Of a stretch of DNA of 64,000 nucleotides, positions 41,136 through 51,101 are shown piece after piece. The stretch comes from JAVMKJ01 sp031732855 (lineage in GTDB: Bacteria > Pseudomonadota > Gammaproteobacteria > Competibacterales > Competibacteraceae): NCBI GenBank assembly GCA_031732855.1, contig JAVMKJ010000110.1, forward strand, positions 1 through 64,000, read 5' to 3'. The position numbers and the translations under genes were made by a program. The notes under the pieces are model-generated. The model did not search any database and had not been told where the DNA came from. It worked only from the letters and a program-made list of their open reading frames with translations. Position 1 is the stretch's first letter. Every line of letters begins with the position of its first letter.

Positions 41136-41639
41136 TCAACGCCAGCACTCATCCACCGTTTTGGTGGGGCTGTCCGTGAGGCCTCGAGCGCCCGTGTTGG
41201 TCAGAGTGAGCGTTTTACAGCCATCGCCGCTCTGCGCGCCGGTGGGAGCAGCCTGGAGGGTATAGGTATTTGCCGTCACCGCTGATAGGCTGAGGTTGTA
41301 GTACTTGGTTGCTCCCTCCTTGGGGGATGCCGTCAGGCCCGAATTTGGAAAGGATTGGATACCGCTGGTCGTGCTGGTGACAAGGTTAGGAGTACTGGCC
41401 CGATCCTGATCGTAGCGGTTGTTTGACGTGTAGTACCGCTCCATCCACTGCGCCGCCTCCAATAGCACGGCCTTGGCATCCGCGCGCCGGCTCTTCCTGA
41501 TCTGTTCCAGGTAAGACGGGTAAGCGATAGCCGCAAGGATGGCGACCACCGCCACCGTGATCATCAGTTCGATCAGGGTAAAGCCACGCCATTTTCCGAG
41601 GCTTTTCCGTCTTGTTTTTTGACTGTTACCGGCGTTCAT
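41136..41639 (-). CDS. pilE: type IV minor pilin PilE
   Basis: The 167-residue protein has the prepilin site G|FTLIELMITVAVVAILAA with the Glu at mature position 5, after a short basic leader. The C-terminal part has a Cys pair (GDGCKTL and DECWR) able to form the usual D-region loop. In Pseudomonas, PilE is a minor pilin of the priming complex at the pilus tip. Its ATG overlaps the pilY1 stop (TAATG). It is the last gene of the operon. Confidence 0.88.
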   Translation of the reverse strand: MNAGNSQKTRRKSLGKWRGFTLIELMITVAVVAILAAIAYPSYLEQIRKSRRADAKAVLLEAAQWMERYYTSNNRYDQDRASTPNLVTSTTSGIQSFPNSGLTASPKEGATKYYNLSLSAVTANTYTLQAAPTGAQSGDGCKTLTLTNTGARGLTDSPTKTVDECWR

Positions 41640-44600
41640 TATTGAAACTCCACTTGCCGCCAGGATTGCCGACCAAGCTCGGGGGCAACAATGGGAATGT
41701 CCACCACCCCACCCTCCGACGTACTGACGTAAAGCATGGATTTTCTCAGGTCGGGGGCTTTCATCGTGGTGGGCGCCGAAGCGATGCTATTGATGGTCAC
41801 GCTGCTCGGCGCGAATCCGGTGCCGGGGGATGTTTCGGTGACGGGTACAGTGGAAGCAGTTGTACTCAGGAAACTTTCGGTCAGTCGTTTTCCCGTCACG
41901 GCGTCAAGCAGGTTTACCCAACTGGTCCCACCAAACTGGCAGGGGTCTGAATTCGGCAGGATGCTGGTAAAAACCACCCGGCTGCCGATGATCAAGGGAT
42001 CGCCGGGAACTCGTTCCCCTGCTTCCTTCAGGTCGATATACCAGCCGCGCTTGGGCAAGGTATTGACGTTACCATCGTAATCCACTTCCCGCCTGCTGGT
42101 GACCCGATACGTGTTGCCGCCCGACGTGAAGCTTCCTGTCGAGGTAACCGTGGTTCCATTCACCACGGTTTGACAGGTTGGATCGGCCGGGCTGCCCGGG
42201 CAGAAAATCTGCGCTTGCAAGCCGGCGCGGTTGAAACAGGCGGTAGTAAAGGTTCCAGTAGTAACACCGTCACAGGAATGATTGTCCATGCCATCCCACA
42301 CCCCATAGAAGGTCTGCTGGCTGGTGTTGGTGACGTCGTTGGCGCCCAGATACCTGCCCGTGCCGAACAGCACCATGTAGGTGAATTCGTCCAGCCGTGT
42401 ATTCGCAACGGTGTTCGTATTCAATTTGGTGGGATGCCGCGTCACCTGCGGCGCGGAAGTAATCGACTGGACGTTACCATTGGCGTCCTTGGCGGTAAAC
42501 AGCTTGGCGTAGGTCCAGTTGTCGCGATTGGGATCCCGGATATCGAATCGCCACAGATTGCCTTCCAGATCGCCCGCATAGATGAAATCGGCAGTCCCAT
42601 CCCCGTCGCCGTCGACGACGCTGGGTGTGGACAACCCCTGTCCCTCGCGCAGATCGAATTTTCTGACGATACTGCCATCCCCGACGTTGACGACAAACAG
42701 GACAGCGGTGGTGGCTGGTGTCACAGGATTCGTGACCGGTTTGCTTGGATTGTTGCTGTTGTAGCCGTTGCCAAAAACCACTACCCAGGGATTGTTGTCC
42801 GGGTTGGAATCAATAGTGCCAAAATCGGTGTCGCTCCGCCGAACCAGCGACGGCTGGCTGAAGGTCAGCCCCAGGTCGGGATCCGTGAACTCCCACAGTA
42901 CTACGTTGGCGGCATTCGCTTCGGTCAGCGACCCGGCGGCCGTTACGCTGCCGGCGCTGTCAACCGTGCCAGAATCGGTCACGTCCAAGGCGAAATAGCT
43001 GCGCCCTCCCGATCGCAAGCCTCCGACTAATACCGTATGCCAGGCACTGACCCCGGCACTGACGAACTGCACGTCTTGCACGGTTGGCGAAGCATCCACA
43101 TAGAACTGGTGATTCTGGTTATACGTCAACTCAGTGAGGGCGTTAAGATTGGGATAGACCGCGCTGGGAACGTAGGCGAACACTTCCAGGCCGGTATTGG
43201 CATCGAAGCCGTGCAACATGCCGTCGTTGGCGCCGATATAAACCATCGGCCTGCGATTGCTGCGAGCATCGGCGAAGGTCTGATAGTTGCCAAAAGAATA
43301 TCCGGCTACTGGTGGCCCCACATAGAACGGATTCGAGTTGACGATATCGCCGAGAATATTTCGAGTGGCGCCGATGGTGCGCTTGCGATACTGATTACCC
43401 AGGGGGTTTTCATTGGCCGCGTCGCCGCGCAAATACTTCAGGCGCGCTTCGCCCGCACCGTTACCGCCGTTCAGCGCGTTGACTTGGGCACGATCCAGCG
43501 CCGTCGCCCCGGTTTCCTCGGCGGGATCGGTCGGAATGGAGGCCGGCCAGAGGAAGGGGATACCACCGTGACTGGAGGGTTTGAAAGTCAAAATTTGGCG
43601 ATTGTTGTAAGTCAGCAGATCTTGAGCCCGCCACACTTCATTTCCGATCGCCCCCGTGGTCGGATTAATCGACAACGCACGCAATTCGCCGTTCCAGATT
43701 TCACTATTGAAGCGCGCCTGGTAAACCCGACTCCCTTGGACCAGCGAACCGGAATTAACCGCGACCGCCGCCGCGGAACTGGTACGACTGATAATTTCCT
43801 CGAAGGTTTGACTCAATTGCTGCTTCAGCTTGCCCGCATTGGTCACCAGGAAGTAGCTATCGGGCTTACCGTCGTTATCTCTATCCCATTCACCCTGCTG
43901 ATCGGGAAGATTGTTCGAGTTGGCGTCAATAAAACCGCCCCACTTGGCTGCGTACCACAGCGGATCGTGCTTGATGAAGACCGCGGACGTCGTGCCGGCG
44001 GTCGCGGGCGCGAACGTGCGCGTGGTGTCGTACGGTAACGTTATGCCATCACTCCATTGGCCGGTTCCGGTATTCGGCGCGGGCGGGGTGCCGGTAAAAG
44101 CGGGCGGAGTGTCCAGAAAATAATCCACGTCGTTGGTGGGGTCACGACTGCCACCCGTGTTCCAGTCGCGAACCTCCAGGTAGACGCCATCATGGGTGGT
44201 GCCGGAGATCACATAGCCGATGTGATGCAGCACGCTGCCGGCTTCGTATTCGGAAACCAGACGGATCTCCAGTTGACCGGATGCGTTGACGGAGAAAGTG
44301 TAGTTCACAATGGCGTCCATGTCGTGATCGGAGCCGTATTCCGAATCTTCATAATTGATGCGGAACTTGATATACGGCCGCCCGCCATTGCATGCCTGTC
44401 CCGCGCTATCCGGCGGGACACTGGACGGACAATTACTGCCGGAGTTGCCCGTTCCGGTATTGGCAATGGCTTCGACGAAGAAATCCACAATGGTGTTGGT
44501 GGGTTGAAAATTTCCCGCGGCAGCATTGATCCCGTTACCTCCAACCGATTTGGCGAAAGGCACCACGGTAATGGTCTTGCGGTTGGAATCGGTATAATTG

Positions 44601-46984
44601 GGAACGGGAATGGCAATCGTTGGGAGCGGAGACGACAGAGCAATCCCGAAGGTATCGGTTTTCACCACATGCGCCGGGCCAGATGGCGGGGTGATGGAAC
44701 GAACGCCAGTGGTTTTACCAAAATAGCCGACGCTGGCGGCGTAATAGCCACCCTGACGAGTGGGTTCCTCCGGAGCCAAGCCGCGAATATTGCCGAAGCT
44801 GGTTACATCTTTGGGTGTTGGCGCCGTATCGTAAACGCTGCCGGACTGGCCGATGAAAATACTCTTGGTTCCGCCTTCTTCATTGTTCCAGATGGTCTGA
44901 CCAATATTCGCCACGTTCAAAGCGCCGATATCGCTGCTGACGCCACTGCCGAATCCCGAGGCAACACCCGGCAACTGGTCCGTGTCGAACGAGGGCGCAT
45001 CGGCAATCGCCAGCACGAACGGCTTGGAACAGTAGGGATAGCCACCCTCCGCAACAGGCCGATAGGGGTCGGTCCAAGCTGGTTTGGGCAAATTCAAGTT
45101 ATCAGCGGCGTTAAACCGGCTGAATTCATCGCTGGTAACGGCGTAATCCGTCGTGGGACCCGTCTTGCCGGCGAAATAACGCAGACTCTCGTACATCATC
45201 TCAGCGACCGGATTACCCCACATGGCGCAGATGCCTTCCACCAACGGGGTCACCATCGGCACACTGCAACCGTTATCGTTATAGGCATAATCGCCCCGAA
45301 AGCCAACGACACGGATGTTGCTAATGGTATTGACAATACTGCCGGCGGTGGGAGGGGTGACAAACTGGCCGGTGTTCGGATTAATTTCATCCTTGAATGA
45401 AGTAATATTCTTGCGCAAGAGGCCGCCCGACAGGTTTTTATAGAACGAACCAGTCAACAAGCCAAACGCCATGCGGTCGGTTTCGCCATACTCATGCAAC
45501 AGGCCCGTGGGTTTATAAACGGTGGGACTGGATTCCGGGTAGCCCTTGCATTCCGGCTCTAGCAGGCCGCTGACGCACGCCTTGACGCGAACCACATGGT
45601 CGGTTCTGGCTGAAACCGGAATCGTCCGGTTGTAAGTCGAAATCACCAGATTGGAAAACTTTGCGCTGGGCACTACCTGCCATGCCCCCCCGCTGTCCAC
45701 ACCCTTCCAAAACAACCAATAATTATCACCGCCACTTACCTCTTCATGACGGAATTGAATAGTATGAGCACCGGACGTCAAGGTGATAGAGCCTTTGTGA
45801 GCATCGCGGCAAGCTGTATTGGCTGGATCAGAATTGCAATTACCATGCCCGGTATACCAACCCGCCACTACCGTCCCATCAATCATCACCTCAACGGCGT
45901 CATCACCATCTACAGAAAACTCATAAGTGCCAGCGGTAGTGACATTGAGCGTGCCGCTGAAAACCGTGATATAGTTCTCGTCGCTGCCATACGGATTACA
46001 GTTCGACGCGCATTCAATTCGGCCATTCAGGGTAAATTCCGGCGTTGAGGGGGTCGGCGGGGCGCTGGATCCCATTAAATGGCCAGGATTAACGAAGCGG
46101 GCCGCCAAGGCATCAAACTCCGCATGATTATTAGGGTGAGACGTATCGGTATCGGTACCGCTGGGTGATGCACAATTGGGACCATTGCCTCCATGAATAC
46201 ACTTATCACCCGCAACAGGGCGCTCGATCGCCACCCAGTTCCAGATTCGATAACTGCTATTGGTCAGCACTCGCAACAGGGTTTTTTGGTCGGCATCATT
46301 TTGGAGGGTCGTATTGGCGAATAGATGCCGAGTTCCATCAGCCGGCTGCGACAGCGGAGTATAGTCAGAAATATAATACCCATCGCGGGCAAAGCTTTCA
46401 TACTCCTTGCCCCAACTGTGCGCGTCCTGGGGAATGCGTGCCCGCTGCAAAATGGTTTCCGTGGCGCTATCGACATTACGGTAGCCGCCATAAAGCACGC
46501 GGCGCAGGGCATCGATCCGGGATGTGGTTAGATAGTTGAGAAAATCCCCACTCCAATTGCCCGAGCAGGTTTTAATTCGATTCGTTCTTCTATTATTGAT
46601 TACATCGGTCGTCATGGACACGGGTGTGAAATAATCCGTAAGACTCGGATTGGTATTATCGCCTTGGTAGCTGTAACACTTATAGGAATCGAAATAGCCA
46701 TAATAGTCCAGCGGCTTTCCATCCTGCATGAGATTGGGTTTATAGCCGACATCAATTTCGCCGTCCTGATTTAGATCGGATGCGTCGTTATAGGCTTCGT
46801 AATACAGCTTATGATCGCGTCCCATGACCAGCATCGCCAAGGGCTTTCCATTCCCACCTAGAAACAAGGGGTTGTTGGAGATCTGCACATCAGCTTGAGC
46901 ACTCGACCAAGATAATCCGAGCACGCACCCCAATAGCAACCCCCTTAACAGGAACTGACTCATCATTAAGCGGAGCTTATTCAT
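41639..46984 (-). CDS. pilY1: PilY1-type pilus tip adhesin with an inserted PA14-like domain
   Basis: The 1781-residue protein has a signal peptide (MSQFLLRGLLLGCVLGLSWS, cleaved near SAQA-D). Residues about 315-440 look like a PA14 domain (ITVFSGTLNVTTAGTYEFSV, AVEVMIDGTVVAGW, SGAHTIQFRHEEVSGGDNYW), which is not standard in PilY1. Residues about 1050-1680 form the PilY1/PilC beta-propeller with RNILGDIVNSNPFYVG, YIGANDGMLHGFDANTG and a Ca-binding loop near 1458 (VVDGDGDGTADFIYAGDLEG). PilY1 sits on the pilus tip and acts in adhesion and in pilus extension/retraction; the PA14 part may bind glycans. A DxDxDG-like segment near 1090 (DANSNNLPDQ) is also present. Confidence 0.92.
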   Translation of the reverse strand: MNKLRLMMSQFLLRGLLLGCVLGLSWSSAQADVQISNNPLFLGGNGKPLAMLVMGRDHKLYYEAYNDASDLNQDGEIDVGYKPNLMQDGKPLDYYGYFDSYKCYSYQGDNTNPSLTDYFTPVSMTTDVINNRRTNRIKTCSGNWSGDFLNYLTTSRIDALRRVLYGGYRNVDSATETILQRARIPQDAHSWGKEYESFARDGYYISDYTPLSQPADGTRHLFANTTLQNDADQKTLLRVLTNSSYRIWNWVAIERPVAGDKCIHGGNGPNCASPSGTDTDTSHPNNHAEFDALAARFVNPGHLMGSSAPPTPSTPEFTLNGRIECASNCNPYGSDENYITVFSGTLNVTTAGTYEFSVDGDDAVEVMIDGTVVAGWYTGHGNCNSDPANTACRDAHKGSITLTSGAHTIQFRHEEVSGGDNYWLFWKGVDSGGAWQVVPSAKFSNLVISTYNRTIPVSARTDHVVRVKACVSGLLEPECKGYPESSPTVYKPTGLLHEYGETDRMAFGLLTGSFYKNLSGGLLRKNITSFKDEINPNTGQFVTPPTAGSIVNTISNIRVVGFRGDYAYNDNGCSVPMVTPLVEGICAMWGNPVAEMMYESLRYFAGKTGPTTDYAVTSDEFSRFNAADNLNLPKPAWTDPYRPVAEGGYPYCSKPFVLAIADAPSFDTDQLPGVASGFGSGVSSDIGALNVANIGQTIWNNEEGGTKSIFIGQSGSVYDTAPTPKDVTSFGNIRGLAPEEPTRQGGYYAASVGYFGKTTGVRSITPPSGPAHVVKTDTFGIALSSPLPTIAIPVPNYTDSNRKTITVVPFAKSVGGNGINAAAGNFQPTNTIVDFFVEAIANTGTGNSGSNCPSSVPPDSAGQACNGGRPYIKFRINYEDSEYGSDHDMDAIVNYTFSVNASGQLEIRLVSEYEAGSVLHHIGYVISGTTHDGVYLEVRDWNTGGSRDPTNDVDYFLDTPPAFTGTPPAPNTGTGQWSDGITLPYDTTRTFAPATAGTTSAVFIKHDPLWYAAKWGGFIDANSNNLPDQQGEWDRDNDGKPDSYFLVTNAGKLKQQLSQTFEEIISRTSSAAAVAVNSGSLVQGSRVYQARFNSEIWNGELRALSINPTTGAIGNEVWRAQDLLTYNNRQILTFKPSSHGGIPFLWPASIPTDPAEETGATALDRAQVNALNGGNGAGEARLKYLRGDAANENPLGNQYRKRTIGATRNILGDIVNSNPFYVGPPVAGYSFGNYQTFADARSNRRPMVYIGANDGMLHGFDANTGLEVFAYVPSAVYPNLNALTELTYNQNHQFYVDASPTVQDVQFVSAGVSAWHTVLVGGLRSGGRSYFALDVTDSGTVDSAGSVTAAGSLTEANAANVVLWEFTDPDLGLTFSQPSLVRRSDTDFGTIDSNPDNNPWVVVFGNGYNSNNPSKPVTNPVTPATTAVLFVVNVGDGSIVRKFDLREGQGLSTPSVVDGDGDGTADFIYAGDLEGNLWRFDIRDPNRDNWTYAKLFTAKDANGNVQSITSAPQVTRHPTKLNTNTVANTRLDEFTYMVLFGTGRYLGANDVTNTSQQTFYGVWDGMDNHSCDGVTTGTFTTACFNRAGLQAQIFCPGSPADPTCQTVVNGTTVTSTGSFTSGGNTYRVTSRREVDYDGNVNTLPKRGWYIDLKEAGERVPGDPLIIGSRVVFTSILPNSDPCQFGGTSWVNLLDAVTGKRLTESFLSTTASTVPVTETSPGTGFAPSSVTINSIASAPTTMKAPDLRKSMLYVSTSEGGVVDIPIVAPELGRQSWRQVEFQ

Positions 46985-47022
46985 TGCCTGTCTCCAAAAT
47001 ACCTTGAGAGATTTTATAAAAA

Positions 47023-47691
47023 TTACCGACCGTAGACGGATTGCAACATGATGCGAGCCAAGGGCTGGGGCGGTGTACTATCGGACACCGCGATACCGTA
47101 GCCTTGGGCGGTCACACGATAGTAAGTCGTCTTGGGTGATGGAGTTCTACCGACCACGACCGAGCCGAATTCAGCCAAATATTCAAGAATGTAACGGGGC
47201 TGTCTGGAAACCACGGCCAAATCCGGCGGATGCGTGATAGTGGAAGCTGATGGTAAAGTACCCTGCGAGGTATATTGGTTATATTCCCGGTAAGGTAAAG
47301 GAGAACTCGTTTTGCTCCAGTCGATAGCCAGCCATTGTGGCGGATCCGTTGTCGTTGTGGGTGGCAAGCACAACCCATTCAGGCTCGGCTTGCTGACATG
47401 GATGCAACTGGAAGAAAAATCAACTTTTTTGTAGTCATCCGGATTCACTCTACGGAATGTGATCGAATCCCTGTTGCTCAGATCCTGCTCGCCATCCTGC
47501 AAGCCTAGTTCCGCCGCCTGGAACGCGATATTCGAATCACGTACATTACCCGCCATCTTCTCTTCCATGATGGTTGTCCGCATGCCTGCCGTGCCGAGAA
47601 TGAACATCAACAACAGCACGGTCAGGCCAATAATCAAGGCGCTCCCTGCTTGATGTTTCCTAATGCTTAACTGCTTGCTGACCATAACCAA
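47023..47691 (-). CDS. pilX: minor pilin assembly protein PilX
   Basis: The 222-residue protein has the PilX pattern: a short basic leader, GSALIIGLTVLLLMFILGTA, MRTTIMEEKMAGNVRDSNI and AFQAAELGLQDGEQDL. It lacks the Glu5 of major pilins in this region, as is usual for PilX. It joins the priming complex with PilV, PilW and PilE. It is 4 bases after pilW and 38 before pilY1. Confidence 0.88.
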   Translation of the reverse strand: MVMVSKQLSIRKHQAGSALIIGLTVLLLMFILGTAGMRTTIMEEKMAGNVRDSNIAFQAAELGLQDGEQDLSNRDSITFRRVNPDDYKKVDFSSSCIHVSKPSLNGLCLPPTTTTDPPQWLAIDWSKTSSPLPYREYNQYTSQGTLPSASTITHPPDLAVVSRQPRYILEYLAEFGSVVVGRTPSPKTTYYRVTAQGYGIAVSDSTPPQPLARIMLQSVYGR

Positions 47692-47695
47692 TCCC

Positions 47696-48448
47696 TCAAC
47701 GTTCGTTGCGCAGGGTTACCGTAGTCGTAAACACGCGGCGCAGGTATCGATCCGTTGAGGCAGGCGTGACGGTAGCGCCGTTGAAAGTATAGGGCTGGGG
47801 ACTATCGGCCAGATAATTTTCAGCGGTGCGCAGCAGCAAACTGATTCGCGCGCTGACGACCCTGTCCCATCGACCCACGTCGCTTGCTGGAACGTAACGA
47901 TCCGCTACTCCCCACGTATCACCATCGGTATTTTCTCCGTACAGAATTTGCATATTCTCGACATTATCCACGATGGGTTGAGTTTGTCCCCCAGATACAC
48001 ATTGAAGACTGTTGCTGTTGCTAATACTCAGCACATTGCTGGCTGTGGCGTTTTCACCGACTTGGGCGTTCACGCAATCTCTGACATCACCTTGACCTGG
48101 ACCTTCGCCTTCAAAAGCAACGGTTATCGTATCACTGCTGTTAGGTCCACCATTATTGGTTCCCTGAACCGCTTGAACACTGGGAAAAACTTCTTTGAAG
48201 CTCAGCCCGCGTTCGATATTAAAACGGGAACGAGATCCAGCCAGTCGGGTCAAGCGACTGATATAGTCGAGGGCATAGCGGCCATTCTCTTGAACCCGAG
48301 ATAAATTTTCCTGCACTTTGGCTGACACCCGCAAACTGATGAATAGCTGCAATAGGCCTGCCAACAAAAATAAACTGATCACGAGCGCCACCAGGATTTC
48401 GATTAAAGTGAGGCCCTGTTGACGGTGTTTGCGAATCATGGTGTTCAT
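47696..48448 (-). CDS. pilW: minor pilin assembly protein PilW
   Basis: The 250-residue protein has the prepilin site QG|LTLIEILVALVISLF and the PilW block (VQENLSRVQENGRYALDYIS). A C-terminal ARISLLLRTAENYLADSP segment and an RRVFTTTVTLRNE end fit the family. ATGA overlap with pilV. Confidence 0.88.
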   Translation of the reverse strand: MNTMIRKHRQQGLTLIEILVALVISLFLLAGLLQLFISLRVSAKVQENLSRVQENGRYALDYISRLTRLAGSRSRFNIERGLSFKEVFPSVQAVQGTNNGGPNSSDTITVAFEGEGPGQGDVRDCVNAQVGENATASNVLSISNSNSLQCVSGGQTQPIVDNVENMQILYGENTDGDTWGVADRYVPASDVGRWDRVVSARISLLLRTAENYLADSPQPYTFNGATVTPASTDRYLRRVFTTTVTLRNER

Positions 48449-49011
48449 GGGCGAAAACTCGTGCTAAATAGCAGGGGATTTCCAGATGGGTCATCATTCC
48501 ACCAGATTTTGACGGCATACATCGCCACCTCGGGATTGGCGGCTCCCACACCATCACATGCCGGAGCACCAGAAGTGGCGCCTGGCGTACCATCTTCCGG
48601 CGTACTGTCGATACAAACCACGCCCACGCCGTTGGGCAGGACATCGGCAATCGCCTGATTCCATCTAAATAAATCGTGTGCCGCCATCTGCTGTGAATTA
48701 CAACCCGAAGTCGACTCGCAAGCGGTGTTCTGGGTACCCGCCGAACCGCTTACTGAGGGATTATTATAGTAACCATCCCGAATTCCACGGATATTCGCCC
48801 GCATCCGGTCAATAATATCGTAGGATTGAATCGTTGCCTGCGTTCGCATATAGGCGCTGTGATTGGTGCGCAAGCCGATGACTTGCATGCCGGCGAGGCT
48901 CAGCAGTCCCACTGACAATACGATTAGAGCAACCAGAACCTCAAGAAGAGAGAAGCCAAAATGAAAGCGTGCTGGCTTATAACAGGCCTTGTTCCACCTA
49001 TTCATGGGCAT
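48445..49011 (-). CDS. pilV: minor pilin PilV
   Basis: The 188-residue protein has the prepilin segment FG|FSLLEVLVALIVLSVG, preceded by a longer than usual leader (MNRWNKACYKPARFHF), and the typical LLSLAGMQVIGLRTNHSAYM and YDIIDRMRANIRGI. The start may be M3 (ATG) rather than M1. It overlaps fimT by 10 bases and pilW by ATGA. Confidence 0.87.
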   Translation of the reverse strand: MPMNRWNKACYKPARFHFGFSLLEVLVALIVLSVGLLSLAGMQVIGLRTNHSAYMRTQATIQSYDIIDRMRANIRGIRDGYYNNPSVSGSAGTQNTACESTSGCNSQQMAAHDLFRWNQAIADVLPNGVGVVCIDSTPEDGTPGATSGAPACDGVGAANPEVAMYAVKIWWNDDPSGNPLLFSTSFRP

Positions 49012-49562
49012 GCATCTCCCGTTTGCTTTTCTCTAACCCTAACGCGTCCCGTACTGCTGAGCACAATGAAACGGGCCTGATCGACGCCTCTGCTATCGCA
49101 CAAATTTAAAGTTCCTGTACCTAAACCTGTTGCTGTACCATCTGCATTATTGCCAATACTTACACCATTTGGGAGGTAACCAATCCACTTCGTGAGAGTA
49201 CCGCTTGCGCGTAGGGTGAAGTTTTGAGTAAGAGCCCCTTGCACTTTAATTACTTCTCCATTATCAGGTATATTATTTTGATTTCGGTCAACAAAAACGA
49301 TCCAGCCATTTTCCCAAACCCCAGTTATGTCATCAGTGCAGGTAGCACCATTCGTGCTTCGACAGATTATCACTCTAACACCACTTTTCGCCGCTTCGGA
49401 ACGCGCCAAATTTAAGAAACCGACAATTTCGTTCGTTTGTGCTACGCGGGTGCTATTCAGAATCGCGGTTCGGAATGATGGCACGCCAATAGTTAACACA
49501 ATAGCCGCCAGCATGACTGTGACTATCAATTCAATAAGGGTAAAACCAGCACTTCTGTTCAT
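49002..49562 (-). CDS. fimT: FimT/FimU-type pseudopilin (GspH family)
   Basis: The 186-residue protein has AG|FTLIELIVTVMLAAIVLT and the GspH-type region NLARSEAAKSGVRVIICRST, ENGWIVFVDRNQNNIPD. It is the first gene of the minor-pilin operon, in the place of Pseudomonas fimU/fimT. AAAAAAGGA lies upstream. Whether it is FimT (linked to DNA uptake) or FimU cannot be decided by eye. Confidence 0.85.
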   Translation of the reverse strand: MNRSAGFTLIELIVTVMLAAIVLTIGVPSFRTAILNSTRVAQTNEIVGFLNLARSEAAKSGVRVIICRSTNGATCTDDITGVWENGWIVFVDRNQNNIPDNGEVIKVQGALTQNFTLRASGTLTKWIGYLPNGVSIGNNADGTATGLGTGTLNLCDSRGVDQARFIVLSSTGRVRVREKQTGDACP

Positions 49563-49945
49563 GGCATTAAATCCTTTTTTGAACGATTACCCTATATCCG
49601 ACCATCACCTCAACTTCATCAGGCTGGGGCACGAATGGTCATATTTTCCCGACAAAGGGTTGATTTCGGGCCGCCCCGCGCCAGTACGCCCGTGTTGGCG
49701 GCAAGAGGCGGGCTATCCGCTTGGTGCGTCACAACCCCTTCTTCGGCCAGATTTCCTTTTGCGCTGGACCTGGCGCGCGGCGTTCGAGCTGGCGATTTCC
49801 CCAACGAGTATTCCGAGTATGCAAAGGACACCGCATCGGGGAGGATTTGGCGACTATAATGCAATCAAATTGTATTTGCTTGCGCTGAGGGTCGCGAATA
49901 TGGCCAACCCGCCGATCCTCGGCAGTCATCAGGATTCCATCCTCG
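49563..49945. other. intergenic control region between the pilin operon and algZ
   Basis: This 383-base gap separates the divergent fimT and algZ starts and must hold both promoters. A perfect TATAAT lies at 49855-49860, on the algZ side, in an AT-rich patch with no good -35. For fimT I see only a TATAGG-like -10 near its ribosome site. Open frames here are shadows. No AlgR-type box was found by eye. Confidence 0.45.
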
Positions 49946-51022
49946 GTGCCGCATCCCATGACTTCCCGCCCATCGGACCATCGTCCCAATCTCACCACGA
50001 CGTCGGGCTTTCTGCCCGACTTCTGTGCCAATCGGACGGTGTTTCTAACGGTGATTCTCGCCGAACTGTTCGCCTTCGTCCTGACCTTGGCCGAACCGAA
50101 CAGCGCCATCGAGTTCTGGTTCGAACTGGCGCTCACCTCGCTGTTCGTGCAATGGATCACCCTGGGCGCCGTGGCGGTGCTCTGCTTCTGCCGCTTCTGG
50201 CTGGCCCGGCTCGAGACCACCGCCGCCACCCTCGCCACGCTCGGATTGACCCAACTGGTCACCCTGCTGTTCTCGGCGCTCGGCGGGTGGTTGCTGGGAC
50301 CACGTTTCGACCTTGCCCCGCTGATGGCGCCGCCGGATTCCTTCATCGCCCGCAACCTCGCGATCAGCGGCATCATCACCCTGATCGCCCTGCGCTACTT
50401 CTACGTCCAGCACCAGTGGAAACAAAATGTCGAGGCTGAAACCCGTTCCCGCCTCTGGGCCTTGCAGGCGCGCATCCATCCCCACTTTCTGTTCAATACC
50501 CTCAACACCATCGCCGGCCTGATCCGCGCCCAGCCCGACCGGGCCGAGCAGGTGGTGCTCGACCTGGCCGATCTGCTGCGTTCCGCGCTCGCCAGCCTGG
50601 AGCGCATCACGCTGGGGGAAGAGATCGAACTCACCCGCCGCTACCTCGCCATCGAACAGTTGCGCATGGGCGAGCGGTTGCGGGTGGACTGGCAACTGGA
50701 CGACGGTCTGCCGCTCGACGCGCCACTGCCGGCCCTGCTGTTGCAACCGCTGGTCGAAAACGCCATCCATCATGGCATCCAGCCGCTACCGGAAGGGGGA
50801 CAACTGGCGATCCGCATCGAGAAACAACCGCGTGCGTTGCAATTCGTCATCACCAATCCCCGGCCACCCGCATGCGAACAGCGCTACGTCCAAGGCCAGC
50901 GGCTGGCCCAGGACAACATCCGACAGCGTCTGTTGCTCGTTTACGGCGCCGCGAGCCAACTGGAAATTACGGAAACGCCCGACAGTTACCGGGTGGCGTT
51001 CGCGGTTCCGCTGTCCGACTGA
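49946..51022 (+). CDS. algZ: AlgZ/FimS-like sensor histidine kinase (LytS type)
   Basis: The 358-residue protein has four or more N-terminal membrane spans and a His-kinase domain of the LytS class: ALQARIHPHFLFNTLNTIAG (His near residue 177) and the ATP-site box LVENAIHHGIQPLPEGGQL. The start is GTG 49946; ATG 49958 is possible. Like Pseudomonas AlgZ it lacks clear G-box detail of classic kinases. It is followed by algR 80 bases downstream. Confidence 0.88.
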   Translation: MPHPMTSRPSDHRPNLTTTSGFLPDFCANRTVFLTVILAELFAFVLTLAEPNSAIEFWFELALTSLFVQWITLGAVAVLCFCRFWLARLETTAATLATLGLTQLVTLLFSALGGWLLGPRFDLAPLMAPPDSFIARNLAISGIITLIALRYFYVQHQWKQNVEAETRSRLWALQARIHPHFLFNTLNTIAGLIRAQPDRAEQVVLDLADLLRSALASLERITLGEEIELTRRYLAIEQLRMGERLRVDWQLDDGLPLDAPLPALLLQPLVENAIHHGIQPLPEGGQLAIRIEKQPRALQFVITNPRPPACEQRYVQGQRLAQDNIRQRLLLVYGAASQLEITETPDSYRVAFAVPLSD

Positions 51023-51101
51023 AACATTCGGCGGCGGATACCGAACGAACCGATCTCGCCTGCTACACTTGCGGAGTGACCATGCCGGAATCGCCTATCC
51101 C

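Noticed and set aside
42170..45400. Plus-strand ORFs opposite pilY1
   Set aside because: They are antisense shadows of the pilY1 gene, without ribosome sites or recognisable domains.
49425..49441. AlgR-like box (CGTTCGT) in fimT
   Set aside because: It lies inside the fimT coding region and the matching bases simply encode conserved residues; no similar box was seen in the promoter gap.
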